Positions 50,901 to 58,272 of a stretch of DNA of 64,000 bases are shown one piece after another. Under the pieces are notes generated by a model. That model had not been told where the DNA came from. It saw only the letters and a list, made by a program, of their open reading frames with translations, and ran no database searches. Made by a program: the position numbers and the translations under genes. The DNA is from Gemmata massiliana (GTDB lineage Bacteria > Planctomycetota > Planctomycetia > Gemmatales > Gemmataceae), in contig NZ_LR593886.1 of NCBI RefSeq assembly GCF_901538265.1, forward strand, positions 496,001-560,000. The letters run 5' to 3'. The first letter of the stretch is position 1. Each line of letters starts with the position of its first letter.

Positions 50901-51537
50901 CGCGCAGCACCCGCAGTGACGGCGCCGCCGCCTGATCGGTAAGGATGTAGAAGCCCTTGCCCTTGTCTTTGACGAGCTTCTCGGTTTCACCGCGCGCGAA
51001 CCGGTCGAAGTCTTCCCACTTCCGCGCGGCCTTCCCCTCCATGACGCCGGGGTACTTGTCCGACATCAGCCGGTCGGGGCTGTAGAGATCGAAAATGGTG
51101 GCTTGCGCCAGCGCGTCGGTGCTGCCGAGGCTGCACGGGTGCTGCGGGTTGCCTTCGATCTTGGTGGGGCGCCCGTCGTGGCTCTCCACGAGAACGGGAA
51201 GCGCCCCGCCAGCGCGGGGGATGCTCGTCGCGTAGAACGCCGGTTTGCCGGGAACGACGTGGCCGATCTGTTCGTCCGGCACCGCGGAGAACGGAAGGAT
51301 CTGGATGTCCGGTCGGCGGCACCCGGCGAGGGCTGCGGCCCCGAGGGTCGCGACCGACAGCGCCATGAATTTGCGGCGGTTCAGCCCCACGGACTCGGGC
51401 TCGTCGGCCTTCAGTTCGGCCGCGCCGACGGACTCGAACACGTTGGCAAAGCCGGGAAACTCTTCCGACGCGAACGCCCGAAATTCCGGCGTGTCCGCCA
51501 GTTGTTCGAGGCTGCGGTAGTAGCTCTGTCGGTCCAT
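47974..51537 (-). CDS. actB: Alternative complex III ActB (molybdopterin-fold plus four-cluster ferredoxin subunit)
   Basis: The 1,187-aa product starts at the ATG at 51537. A Tat motif [20 protein letters not shown] (about residues 50-75) exports it. The N-terminal two thirds are a molybdopterin oxidoreductase-like fold that in ACIII does not bind molybdenum. A His-rich insert (around residues 793-818) precedes the ferredoxin half (about 880-1145), which has four cysteine groups: [45 protein letters not shown], and [11 protein letters not shown] with CQAACPSQ. These bind Fe-S clusters for electron transfer from quinol to the ActA hemes. It follows actA by 173 bases. Confidence 0.9.
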   Translation of the reverse strand: [1187 protein letters not shown]

Positions 51538-51570
51538 GTGAACCCTTCGCCCGCATCGGAGCCAAACCAA

Positions 51571-51643
51571 CCCGGGACTTCAGCCCCGGGCGATTACCAC
51601 CCGTTCCGGCCCGGCAATCAATCGCCGGGTGCCCCGTTGGGGC
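51571..51643. repeat. Cluster of short hairpins between actA and actB
   Basis: Three small hairpins follow one another: CCCGGGACTTCAGCCCCGGG (51571-51590), CCCGGCAATCAATCGCCGGG (51610-51629) and GCCCCGTTGGGGC (51631-51643). They are in the untranslated gap between two genes of the cluster and may modulate the relative expression of actA and actB, or be a repeated intergenic element. Confidence 0.6.
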
Positions 51644-51714
51644 TACAAGTTGTTGTCTTGGGGTTCCCAGGAGGAGATGCTGGGAACGAATCGAACCTCA
51701 ACCTACCGCAGTGC

Positions 51715-52380
51715 TTACCGGTGGCACGCCTGGCAACTCATCGGCGGGGCCACTCGCAAGTCCTTCTGGAGCAAGGAGCCGATCTCACCGAGGCTCTTCC
51801 CGCCTTCCGGCTTCCACTTCAAGTTGGTCACGTCTTTCACGTCACGCAGGTGCTCATGCGGATCGTTGTGGCACTGCAAGCACCAGCCCATCGTGAGCTG
51901 CTTCTCGTGCGACACGACCTTCATCTCGTTGACCTGACCGTGGCACGATACGCAGGACACGCCCTTGTTGACGTGGACCGAGTGGTTGAAGTAGGCGTAC
52001 TCGGGGAGTTTGTGAACCTTCTTCCATTCCACCGGGCGCCCGGTGTCGAAGCTCGACCGCACGGGGGCCAGGAGCGGGCTGGCGCCCTTCACGTTGGCCT
52101 TCTTCGGGTTGTGGCAATTCATGCACGTCTGCGAGTTCGGCACGCTCGCGTTCGGCGACTCGAACACGGACTGGTGACAGTACGCGCAATCCATTCCGAG
52201 TTTGCCCGCGTGCAACTCGTGCGAGAACGGCACCGGTTGTTCCGGCGTGTACCCGACGCGGGTGTAGCTGGGCAGCGCGTAGTAGTACCACCCGGTACCG
52301 ACGAGCGCGACCAGCACCCCCAGGCCAACAATGGCTTGGCGGAGGTGACCATCAAGTGACCGCGAAAAAATCGCCGGCAC
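51715..52380 (-). CDS. actA: Alternative complex III pentaheme cytochrome ActA
   Basis: The 221-aa protein starts with a GTG at 52380, with GGGAG nine bases upstream. An N-terminal helix (QAIVGLGVLVALVGTGWYYY) anchors it. Five CxxCH heme sites are at residues 65-69, 86-90, 143-147, 167-171 and 216-220 (CAYCH, CMNCH, CVSCH, CLQCH, CQACH). Pentaheme ActA of ACIII transfers electrons from ActB to the terminal cytochrome. It is the promoter-proximal gene of the cluster. Confidence 0.92.
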   Translation of the reverse strand: MPAIFSRSLDGHLRQAIVGLGVLVALVGTGWYYYALPSYTRVGYTPEQPVPFSHELHAGKLGMDCAYCHQSVFESPNASVPNSQTCMNCHNPKKANVKGASPLLAPVRSSFDTGRPVEWKKVHKLPEYAYFNHSVHVNKGVSCVSCHGQVNEMKVVSHEKQLTMGWCLQCHNDPHEHLRDVKDVTNLKWKPEGGKSLGEIGSLLQKDLRVAPPMSCQACHR

Positions 52381-52491
52381 GCTCTCGCTCCCAATAATCG
52401 GCCGGAATTCAAGCGAACTGCGACTTTGTGAAACTTTTCACAAGCCCGCAGTAATCGTATGAATTGCGCCGGCCTACTGGCAAGGGTGAAA

Positions 52492-53478
52492 TCAATCCGG
52501 GCCGCGAACCAACGGTTTTACTGTAGAAACGAAGAACTCGCGCAACCGCGCACGTGCGTCTGCTGGCAACGGCGCGAGGTTACTTGCGGCGGCGTTCGCC
52601 TCGGCTTGCGAGCGGTTCCGGGCGCCCGGAATGATCGTCGTGACCGCGTCGTGATCGAGGCACCAGCGCAGCGCGAGTTGCGGCAGCGTGTACCCGGCCG
52701 GCACGAGCGGCTTCAGTTTCTCGACCGTTTCCAAGCCCTTCTCGAAGCCCAGGCCCGCGAACGTTTCGCCGACGTTGAACTTCTCGCCGTTGCGGTTGAT
52801 GGTGCGGTGGTCGTTGGGGCCGAACGTGGTCGCGAGGGTGTATTTCCCCGCGAGCAACCCGGACGCGAGCGGCAGCCGGACGATGATCGCGACACCCTGC
52901 TTCCGGCAGCGATCGAGAAGCCTGCTCGTTTCGGGCGTTTGGCGGAAGATGTTGAAGATGATTTGCAGTGACGCGCAGTCCGCGTGTTTGATGCACTCTT
53001 CCGCTTCGGCCACGGATTCGACGCTCGCGCCGAACCGGGCGATCTTGCCTTCCCGCTTCAGCTCGCGAAGGGTATCCCACACTTCCGCGCGCCGGAGCTG
53101 TTCCATCGGCAGGCAGTGGAGTTGTGTGAGATCGAGCCGCTCGATTCCGAGACGCTTCAGCGAGTTCTCGGTGTGCTCGCGAATGGTTTTCGGCTCGAAG
53201 TTGCTGGGCCAGCCGGGGCGCGGGAAGCGCCCGAACTTCGACGCGACAAAGAACCGCTCGCGCGAGTAGTTCTTGAGGAATTGCCCGATCAGCTCTTCGC
53301 TGCGCCCGGCGCCGTACACATCGGCGGTATCGAGAAATGTGACGCCGGATTCGACAGAGGCGCGCAGCACCTCCTGCGCGTCCGATTCGGCGACGTCGCC
53401 CCACTGGTCGCCGCCGATCTGCCAGCAGCCCAGCCCGACTTCCGATACGTTTGCGTCGCCGAACTTGCGGAACTTCAT
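52492..53478 (-). CDS. Aldo/keto reductase
   Basis: The 328-aa soluble protein starts at the ATG at 53478. It shows the AKR motifs GVTFLDTADVYGAGRSEELI (catalytic Asp and Tyr), FVASKFGRF (catalytic Lys), LDLTQLHCLPMEQL (His position), GKIARFGASVES, and the C-terminal IIPGARNRSQAEANAAA for NADPH binding. It has no export signal. It reduces aldehydes or ketones using NADPH; substrate unknown. The neighbouring cytochrome cluster is on the same strand but separated by 111 bases, so linkage is not implied. Confidence 0.85.
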   Translation of the reverse strand: MKFRKFGDANVSEVGLGCWQIGGDQWGDVAESDAQEVLRASVESGVTFLDTADVYGAGRSEELIGQFLKNYSRERFFVASKFGRFPRPGWPSNFEPKTIREHTENSLKRLGIERLDLTQLHCLPMEQLRRAEVWDTLRELKREGKIARFGASVESVAEAEECIKHADCASLQIIFNIFRQTPETSRLLDRCRKQGVAIIVRLPLASGLLAGKYTLATTFGPNDHRTINRNGEKFNVGETFAGLGFEKGLETVEKLKPLVPAGYTLPQLALRWCLDHDAVTTIIPGARNRSQAEANAAASNLAPLPADARARLREFFVSTVKPLVRGPD

Positions 53479-53572
53479 ACCCGATCCCCGGAGAGGCAGC
53501 CGGGGTGAGCCGGCCGGTGAAAGCGCAGCACTTGGATGACAACCGCGGCCGGACGAGCCGGCCGGGAACCGG

Positions 53573-53680
53573 TTACGGCTTGCCCAGGAACCCGTACAGC
53601 AGGAACGGCGTCGCGATGATGATCGGGATGCCGAAGATGGTGAACAGAATGAATGCGGCGTGTTTCGCGACCTTGTTCAC
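53573..53680 (-). CDS. Small membrane protein (35 aa)
   Basis: A GTG at 53680 with GGAG about 8 bases upstream opens a 35-residue peptide that reads MNKVAKHAAFILFTIFGIPI and IIATPFLLYGFLGKP. It is one hydrophobic helix with basic ends. A longer open frame to 53788 exists but its upstream part is not hydrophobic and does not look coding. Function unknown; real-gene status rests on the ribosome site and clean single helix. Confidence 0.45.
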   Translation of the reverse strand: MNKVAKHAAFILFTIFGIPIIIATPFLLYGFLGKP

Positions 53681-53907
53681 TTGCGTAACTCCGAAATACG
53701 AAGCGCGTTTCGGAACACAATACGAACTCGGCGAGAGCGTGGCCGCAAATGGTCGTCGCACGAGCAGAAACTTGGTTCGAGAGGCCAACTTTATTCACAC
53801 CGAGTGCCGAACGGATCGCGGATACGGGCAACCGACGAGTACCGGAAGCACTCGTGGCACAAGAGCGGGCCTGATAAGATGTGGGCGACTCCACCGGAGG
53901 ACGTGCG

Positions 53908-54462
53908 ATGACCAACAACGCGATCCCGGCCGTACTGGAACCCGAAGATTTACTCACGATGCCGGAAGGGGATCACTACGAACTAATTGACGGCCGCTTG
54001 AAGGAGAAAGAGATGGGAGCCGAATCGGACAAGGTAGCCCTCCGGATCGGCGGACGACTCGACCAGTTTTGCCTGCAAACTAAAAGCGGTGTTGCTTTTG
54101 GGTCGCAAACCGGGTTCCGGTGCTTCCCGAATCAGCCGAAGATGGTTCGCAAACCGGATGCGGCAGTTGTTGTGGCGGGCCGGTTCCCGAACGACAAATG
54201 GCCGAAGGGGGATATTGCGCTCGTTCCCGATTTGGTTGTGGAGGCAGTATCGACGCACGACACTTACGAAGAAGTCGCGGTGAAAGTTGCCGAATTCAAG
54301 TCCGTTGGGGTCAGACTGATTTGGGTCATCAGTCCAGAAACTCGCACGGTACTTGTTCGCCGCGCGAACGGAACGTGTGAGGAACTGGGCGAAGCCGGCA
54401 CGTTGTCCGGCGAAGACGTGTTGCCCGGCTTCACGTGCGCGGTCGCAGATTTGTTCGTGTAG
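53908..54462 (+). CDS. Uma2 family nuclease-like protein
   Basis: The 184-aa protein starts at the ATG at 53908, preceded by GGAGGACGTGCG. It follows the Uma2 (PD-(D/E)XK) pattern: EPEDLLTMPEGDHYELIDGR, KPDAAVVVAGRF (Asp), VPDLVVEAVSTHDTYEEVAV (Asp...Glu) and then a Lys about residue 130 (VKVAEFKSVGVRLIWVI). The fold is restriction-endonuclease-like; Uma2 proteins are very abundant in planctomycetes and cyanobacteria and their biological role is not established. It is monocistronic. Confidence 0.85.
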   Translation: MTNNAIPAVLEPEDLLTMPEGDHYELIDGRLKEKEMGAESDKVALRIGGRLDQFCLQTKSGVAFGSQTGFRCFPNQPKMVRKPDAAVVVAGRFPNDKWPKGDIALVPDLVVEAVSTHDTYEEVAVKVAEFKSVGVRLIWVISPETRTVLVRRANGTCEELGEAGTLSGEDVLPGFTCAVADLFV

Positions 54463-54465
54463 ACG

Positions 54466-54903
54466 TCACGGGCGACCTTCTGCTTCGAGCCGTTCGGCCA
54501 AGACGTGCTGAACGCGGGCCAACTCACGATCCGCCCCGCCGTCCCACGGCTCGATAGCGATCCACCGATCGCGTTGGTCGGGCCGAACCCATCCCGCGTC
54601 ATCGTCCACGAGCAGAACTTCTTCTGGCGCGGCACCGGCAACGAAGGCGAGATCCTTGTGCTCCCCGACCCACGGAACGTAGCCCAAGGGTGTCAGCAAT
54701 TCTGCGGGAATGTGATTGTGCGTAATGAGTCGATCGAGCGCATCCCTCGCGTCCGGTTCCTCCACGGTCGTAAACAGCACGACGCGCTCGAACCGGGCGT
54801 GGCAGAACGCGAGGAACGCGGACAAACCGGGGCGCGGGTCAGCCCGGTTCGCGTCGGAAATCAGTGTTCGCTCCAGATCGAGCGCGAGCACGCGGATCGC
54901 CAA
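54466..54903 (-). CDS. HAD-like protein with altered motif I
   Basis: The 145-aa protein starts with a TTG at 54903 (AAGAAGG about 6 bases upstream). It begins IRVLALDLERTLISDANRAD. Motif I DxDxT is changed to DLERT, so the second Asp is Glu. FERVVLFTTVEEPD resembles motif II, EHKDLAFV includes a possible motif III Lys, and EEVLLVDDDAGWVRP resembles motif IV. It could be an active but unusual HAD hydrolase or a non-catalytic member. It converges on the Uma2 gene with a 3-base gap. Confidence 0.65.
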   Translation of the reverse strand: MAIRVLALDLERTLISDANRADPRPGLSAFLAFCHARFERVVLFTTVEEPDARDALDRLITHNHIPAELLTPLGYVPWVGEHKDLAFVAGAAPEEVLLVDDDAGWVRPDQRDRWIAIEPWDGGADRELARVQHVLAERLEAEGRP

Positions 54904-54952
54904 ATACTACCTTCTTTCGATTCCAGTCCAGTATGGCTTCGCCACAAACACT

Positions 54953-55468
54953 TCAGACCCCACTCACTCGCTTACGCAAGATGCTGCCGTGGTGTCGAAC
55001 GTGGCCCACGATGATGTACGCGAGCGCCCGCACGCTGATGTGGTTGCCGTTCGCGTCGCCGCCGCGCCCCCACGCCGCTTCGGGCAAGTTGCGGAACAGC
55101 CACAAGCTCGACCGGCGCACGGCCTCGAACTCGTTCACGAGGTCCGAAAGCGCGAGGCGCTCGTAGCCGCCCGACTTCGCGTAGTCGTTTTCCTCGAAGC
55201 CGGGGAGCGGGGTCGTGTCGCCGCGTGCGAACCTCAGTGCCCGGTACCCGAAGATGCGCTCGCCGTCGATGAGGTGCCCGATCACTTGCTTCACGGTCCA
55301 GGTGTAAGGCTCGTGGCACACGTCGCCCTGCGCTTCGGGAATGCGCCGCCAAAGTGCGAGCGCCTCGTCCAGTTGCGCCGACATCGCGGCGAGTACGTCG
55401 GTTTCGGGCACGAGGTCGAGGTACTTCGCGTAGAACGCCGCGAACTCCGACTTATCCGGGCGCCGCAT
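54953..55468 (-). CDS. DinB-like four-helix protein
   Basis: The 171-aa protein starts at the ATG at 55468, with GAGGAG about 6 bases upstream. The pattern is that of DinB/YfiT-like four-helix bundle proteins: a first long helix, then EPYTWTVKQVIGHLIDGERI (His ligand region), FGYRALRFARGD and NHISVRALAYIIVGHVRHHG near the end (HxxxH). The three histidines in HL, GH and RHH regions can bind a metal. DinB-like proteins are metal-dependent, thiol-transferase or unknown-role enzymes. Its substrate is not clear. Confidence 0.8.
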   Translation of the reverse strand: MRRPDKSEFAAFYAKYLDLVPETDVLAAMSAQLDEALALWRRIPEAQGDVCHEPYTWTVKQVIGHLIDGERIFGYRALRFARGDTTPLPGFEENDYAKSGGYERLALSDLVNEFEAVRRSSLWLFRNLPEAAWGRGGDANGNHISVRALAYIIVGHVRHHGSILRKRVSGV

Positions 55469-55539
55469 GAGCGATCTCCTCAAAAATGTGGAGCAGGGCG
55501 TGTTCGGGCGCGACTCATTCGCCGCGCCCGAGGTCACAT

Positions 55540-56115
55540 TCAAATGTCGGACGTGCGCGCACCGAGCAAGCCGACGTGAATCCCGCGACTCTTGAGAAGG
55601 CTCGTCGCTTTGCCGTTAATGACGAGCAAAACGATCAGGCCGATGCACGGAATTAGAGTCAGGATACCCAGCAGAACGCCAACTCCGGAACTGTAGATTT
55701 TCGTTGAGAGCAGGAAAACGAAAACCGTTGCCGCGATCGCGATGGGGATCGACACAAGTGCCAGGATGAGGCGCAGGTTGTCATCCGGAACGGTAAACTG
55801 TGCGATAGTCAGGCAGATGTTCACCAGGATGCACAGGAGGATCGCCTTCTGATGACCGGCGATTGCGCGCAGGTCGCTCCGGGACAGGCGCCGGTCTGTG
55901 ACGTCCTCGTCGTCGTATTCTTCATCACGGCGCCGGCGCCGCGGGCGCTCCTCGAAGTCGTCCTCGTCGTCGCGGGAGCGCCGGGAACGCGGTGGTTCGT
56001 AGTCCTCGTCATCATCGCGCCGCCGCGACCGGGGGCGTTCTTCATAATCCTCATCGTCATCGCGCCGCCGCTTGTTTTTGGGGCGCCGATCTTCGTAATC
56101 GTCGTCATCAGCCAC
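55540..56115 (-). CDS. Membrane protein with long Arg/Asp repeat-rich N-terminus
   Basis: The 191-aa protein starts with a GTG at 56115 (GAGGTGA about 6 bases upstream). The first 80 residues alternate acidic and basic blocks with recurring RRRDDDEDYE-like units (RRRDDDEDYEERPRSRRRDD). Two hydrophobic segments follow (ILLCILVNICLTIAQF and LRLILALVSIPIAIAATVFV), then a further one (GVLLGILTLIPCIGLIVLLV). The N-terminal part is predicted to be disordered in the cytoplasm. This architecture recurs in planctomycetes but its function is unknown. The repeated block makes the DNA repetitive at 55890-56110. Confidence 0.7.
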   Translation of the reverse strand: MADDDDYEDRRPKNKRRRDDDEDYEERPRSRRRDDDEDYEPPRSRRSRDDEDDFEERPRRRRRDEEYDDEDVTDRRLSRSDLRAIAGHQKAILLCILVNICLTIAQFTVPDDNLRLILALVSIPIAIAATVFVFLLSTKIYSSGVGVLLGILTLIPCIGLIVLLVINGKATSLLKSRGIHVGLLGARTSDI

Positions 56116-56277
56116 TGGCTCACCTCAATGTGAAGTGTCAAGAGAGGATTATGCGATCGCACATTACGATTTGTTCGTCGCGTCATCAAGTACGCCGCGA
56201 CTTGCAATGCCCGTATCGTGTTGTGGGAACGGGGCCGATCGCGCTATTTTGATACCACGACACGTGAGGTGCGCGAA

Positions 56278-56583
56278 ATGTCTGTAGCGGTTTCTCTGCA
56301 CGCAGAAGGTGCGGCGCTCGCGGTTCGCGTTCAGCCAAAGGCCAAGCGGAACGCGGTTCTCGGCGAACACGCAGGGGCGCTGCGGGTGTCGGTAACCGCA
56401 CCGCCCGAGGACGGGCGCGCGAACGAAGCCGTCCTCGCCCTCTTGCGCGAACACCTGAAGCTTCAGCGGTCGCAGCTCGCCCTGCTGAGCGGGCAGACGA
56501 ACCGGAACAAGGTGATTCTCGTTCGCGGCGTCACGCCTCAGCAGTTATCGGCCCTGATTGAGCCACCGGAGCCGTCCGCGTGA
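56278..56583 (+). CDS. DUF167 (YggU) family protein
   Basis: The 101-aa protein starts at the ATG at 56278 (GAGGT about 10 bases upstream). It reads ALAVRVQPKAKRNAVLGEHA, then GALRVSVTAPPEDGRANEAV and LLSGQTNRNKVILVRGVTPQ, the family landmarks. DUF167 is a small widely distributed protein with unknown function. Its end overlaps the 3' end of the convergent flippase gene by about 50 bases, leaving no gap. Confidence 0.85.
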   Translation: MSVAVSLHAEGAALAVRVQPKAKRNAVLGEHAGALRVSVTAPPEDGRANEAVLALLREHLKLQRSQLALLSGQTNRNKVILVRGVTPQQLSALIEPPEPSA

Positions 56584-58081
56584 TTCCGGAGCGGACGAAT
56601 TTGAGCCGCTGGGCGAATTCAATCGCTGCGACACACACCACGAACGGCACCAGCCCGACCGCCACACCGAATGTGATCGCGAACCAGTCCGCTTCGACCG
56701 GCGCCACGAAACTCCAAACCGCAGTGGGGACCACGGCCGCGCACGCGGGCTTCAGCCAGCCCACGCGCAGGTAGCGCCACGCGCCCACTTCCAGCGTCCG
56801 GCACGAGTAAACGATCACGAACAGGCAGAACAACACGTTGGGCGCGGACACGGCAACTGCGACACCCACCAAACCGAACGGCCCCACGAGCGCGAAGCTC
56901 AGCGCGAGGTTCACCGCGGCTTCAACGAGCGCGAGCCGCGCGAAGAGCTTCAACTTCCCCATGCCGTACAGGATGCGCGCCGCGACCGATTGCGCGACCC
57001 CGATCGTCAGCGTCGCGGAGAGGACCATCATCGCGGGGTAGCACCATTCCGCGTACTGCGAGTTGCCCATCCAGCGCGCGAGGAACGGTCCGCCGAAGAA
57101 CAGCAGCCCGATGTGGATCGGGAGCACGAGGTACAGCACCCAGCGCGTGCCGTCGAGCAGCACCCTGCGCACGCCGTCGAAATCACCGACGGCCTCGCGC
57201 TCGCTCACCGCGGGCGTGAGCGTGGTGGTCGCGGCGCGGAGCAGGTTCTTCGCCATGTCCACGAGCCGCATCGCGATCGCGTAGTGCCCGGCCGTCGCGA
57301 CCGTCATGAACCCGCCCACGACGATCGTCCCGGTCTGCCCCGTGATGCGCCCCGCGATCATCGCCAGGAACGCATCAATGCTGTAACCTCGCACTTCCTT
57401 CAAAGTGATTCGGTCGATGAGCTTGAGCGAGATCCGCAGCCCCGGCAGGAAGCGAAAACACGCGACTGCCATGAGCGCGTGTTCGAGCAGGTTTGCTGCC
57501 GTGAACACGAGCGCCAACGAGAGCAGCCCCGGCCGCGTTTCCATGACCCAAACGATCGCCGCCACACGAAGCGTGAGGCACACAAGCCGCCCCGCGCTCT
57601 TCGTACCGAAGCGCTGGAGCCCGTCGAGGATGGTGGGGAACACGCTCAGCGGAAGGGTCATCGCGAGGTTCGCGAGCATGAGCAGCATGAACGGGAGCAC
57701 GTCCCCCGATTCGTCGAGCTTCCGCTCCATCCCCGGCGCAACGAACGGCACGATCGCGCCGCCCAACACCATCACCCCGGCTCCAGCGAGCACGAACAGC
57801 CCGAAGCACGCCGACACGAGCTTGCTGAGTTCGTGACGGTTGCTGGTCGCGTGCAACTTTGCCACGAACCGCACGAGGCACGCGGCGATGCCGAGATCGA
57901 AGAGCGTGAAGTACGCGAGAATAGATTCCGCGATGCACCACACGCCGTACCGCGCGTCACCGAGTGAGCGCACGAGATACGGTGCGAGGAAAAAGCTGAT
58001 TCCCAGCGCCGCGACGAACGCCGCCCAGTTGGTCGCGGCGCCGATGAGAAGAGAACGGTTAGCGGATCGTGGTTCAGACAA
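56531..58081 (-). CDS. Polysaccharide/lipid flippase (oligosaccharide flippase family)
   Basis: About 516 aa if started at the TTG at 58081 (GGAG upstream); the frame is open to 58240, but that upstream part contains the hairpin at 58161-58253, so a start below 58161 is favoured. It has about 12-14 hydrophobic helices and the pattern of Wzx-type flippases: SANRSLLIGAATNWAAFVAA, FFLAPYLVRSLGDARYGVWC, LFDLGIAACLVRFVAKLHAT, and the final GVAVAVSAPNVLFCLFVIVY. It likely moves a lipid-linked sugar across the membrane. No glycan gene cluster is adjacent; a GT2 gene lies 4 kb away. Confidence 0.8.
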   Translation of the reverse strand: MSEPRSANRSLLIGAATNWAAFVAALGISFFLAPYLVRSLGDARYGVWCIAESILAYFTLFDLGIAACLVRFVAKLHATSNRHELSKLVSACFGLFVLAGAGVMVLGGAIVPFVAPGMERKLDESGDVLPFMLLMLANLAMTLPLSVFPTILDGLQRFGTKSAGRLVCLTLRVAAIVWVMETRPGLLSLALVFTAANLLEHALMAVACFRFLPGLRISLKLIDRITLKEVRGYSIDAFLAMIAGRITGQTGTIVVGGFMTVATAGHYAIAMRLVDMAKNLLRAATTTLTPAVSEREAVGDFDGVRRVLLDGTRWVLYLVLPIHIGLLFFGGPFLARWMGNSQYAEWCYPAMMVLSATLTIGVAQSVAARILYGMGKLKLFARLALVEAAVNLALSFALVGPFGLVGVAVAVSAPNVLFCLFVIVYSCRTLEVGAWRYLRVGWLKPACAAVVPTAVWSFVAPVEADWFAITFGVAVGLVPFVVCVAAIEFAQRLKFVRSGITRTAPVAQSGPITAEA

Positions 58082-58160
58082 CGCAGCGGCCTCCGTGCCG
58101 ATTGAACAGAACCCGGAGGCTACCACAGCGGATGGAAGTGAGTCGAGGGCAACCCAAACC

Positions 58161-58253
58161 GTGAACCCCGCCCGCAAGGGCGATGGGTAGTGCATCGGTG
58201 GCCGCAAGTGCCACGTTCGCGCGCTACCCACCGCCCGCAAGGGCGGGGTTCAC
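58161..58253. repeat. 33-base inverted repeat between recA and the flippase gene
   Basis: The arms 58161-58193 (GTGAACCCCGCCCGCAAGGG then CGATGGGTAGTGC) and 58221-58253 form an imperfect inverted repeat: the outer 13 bases match exactly, and the rest differs mainly in a CGCAA/TTGC block. It lies 20 bases beyond the stop of recA on the minus strand and can act as its terminator. Confidence 0.7.
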
Positions 58254-58272
58254 TTGTGCCCGTGATTCGGGG

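Noticed and set aside
53573-53788. Longer 71-aa version of the small membrane protein
   Set aside because: The upstream 36 residues do not look coding; a ribosome site is placed correctly for the GTG at 53680.
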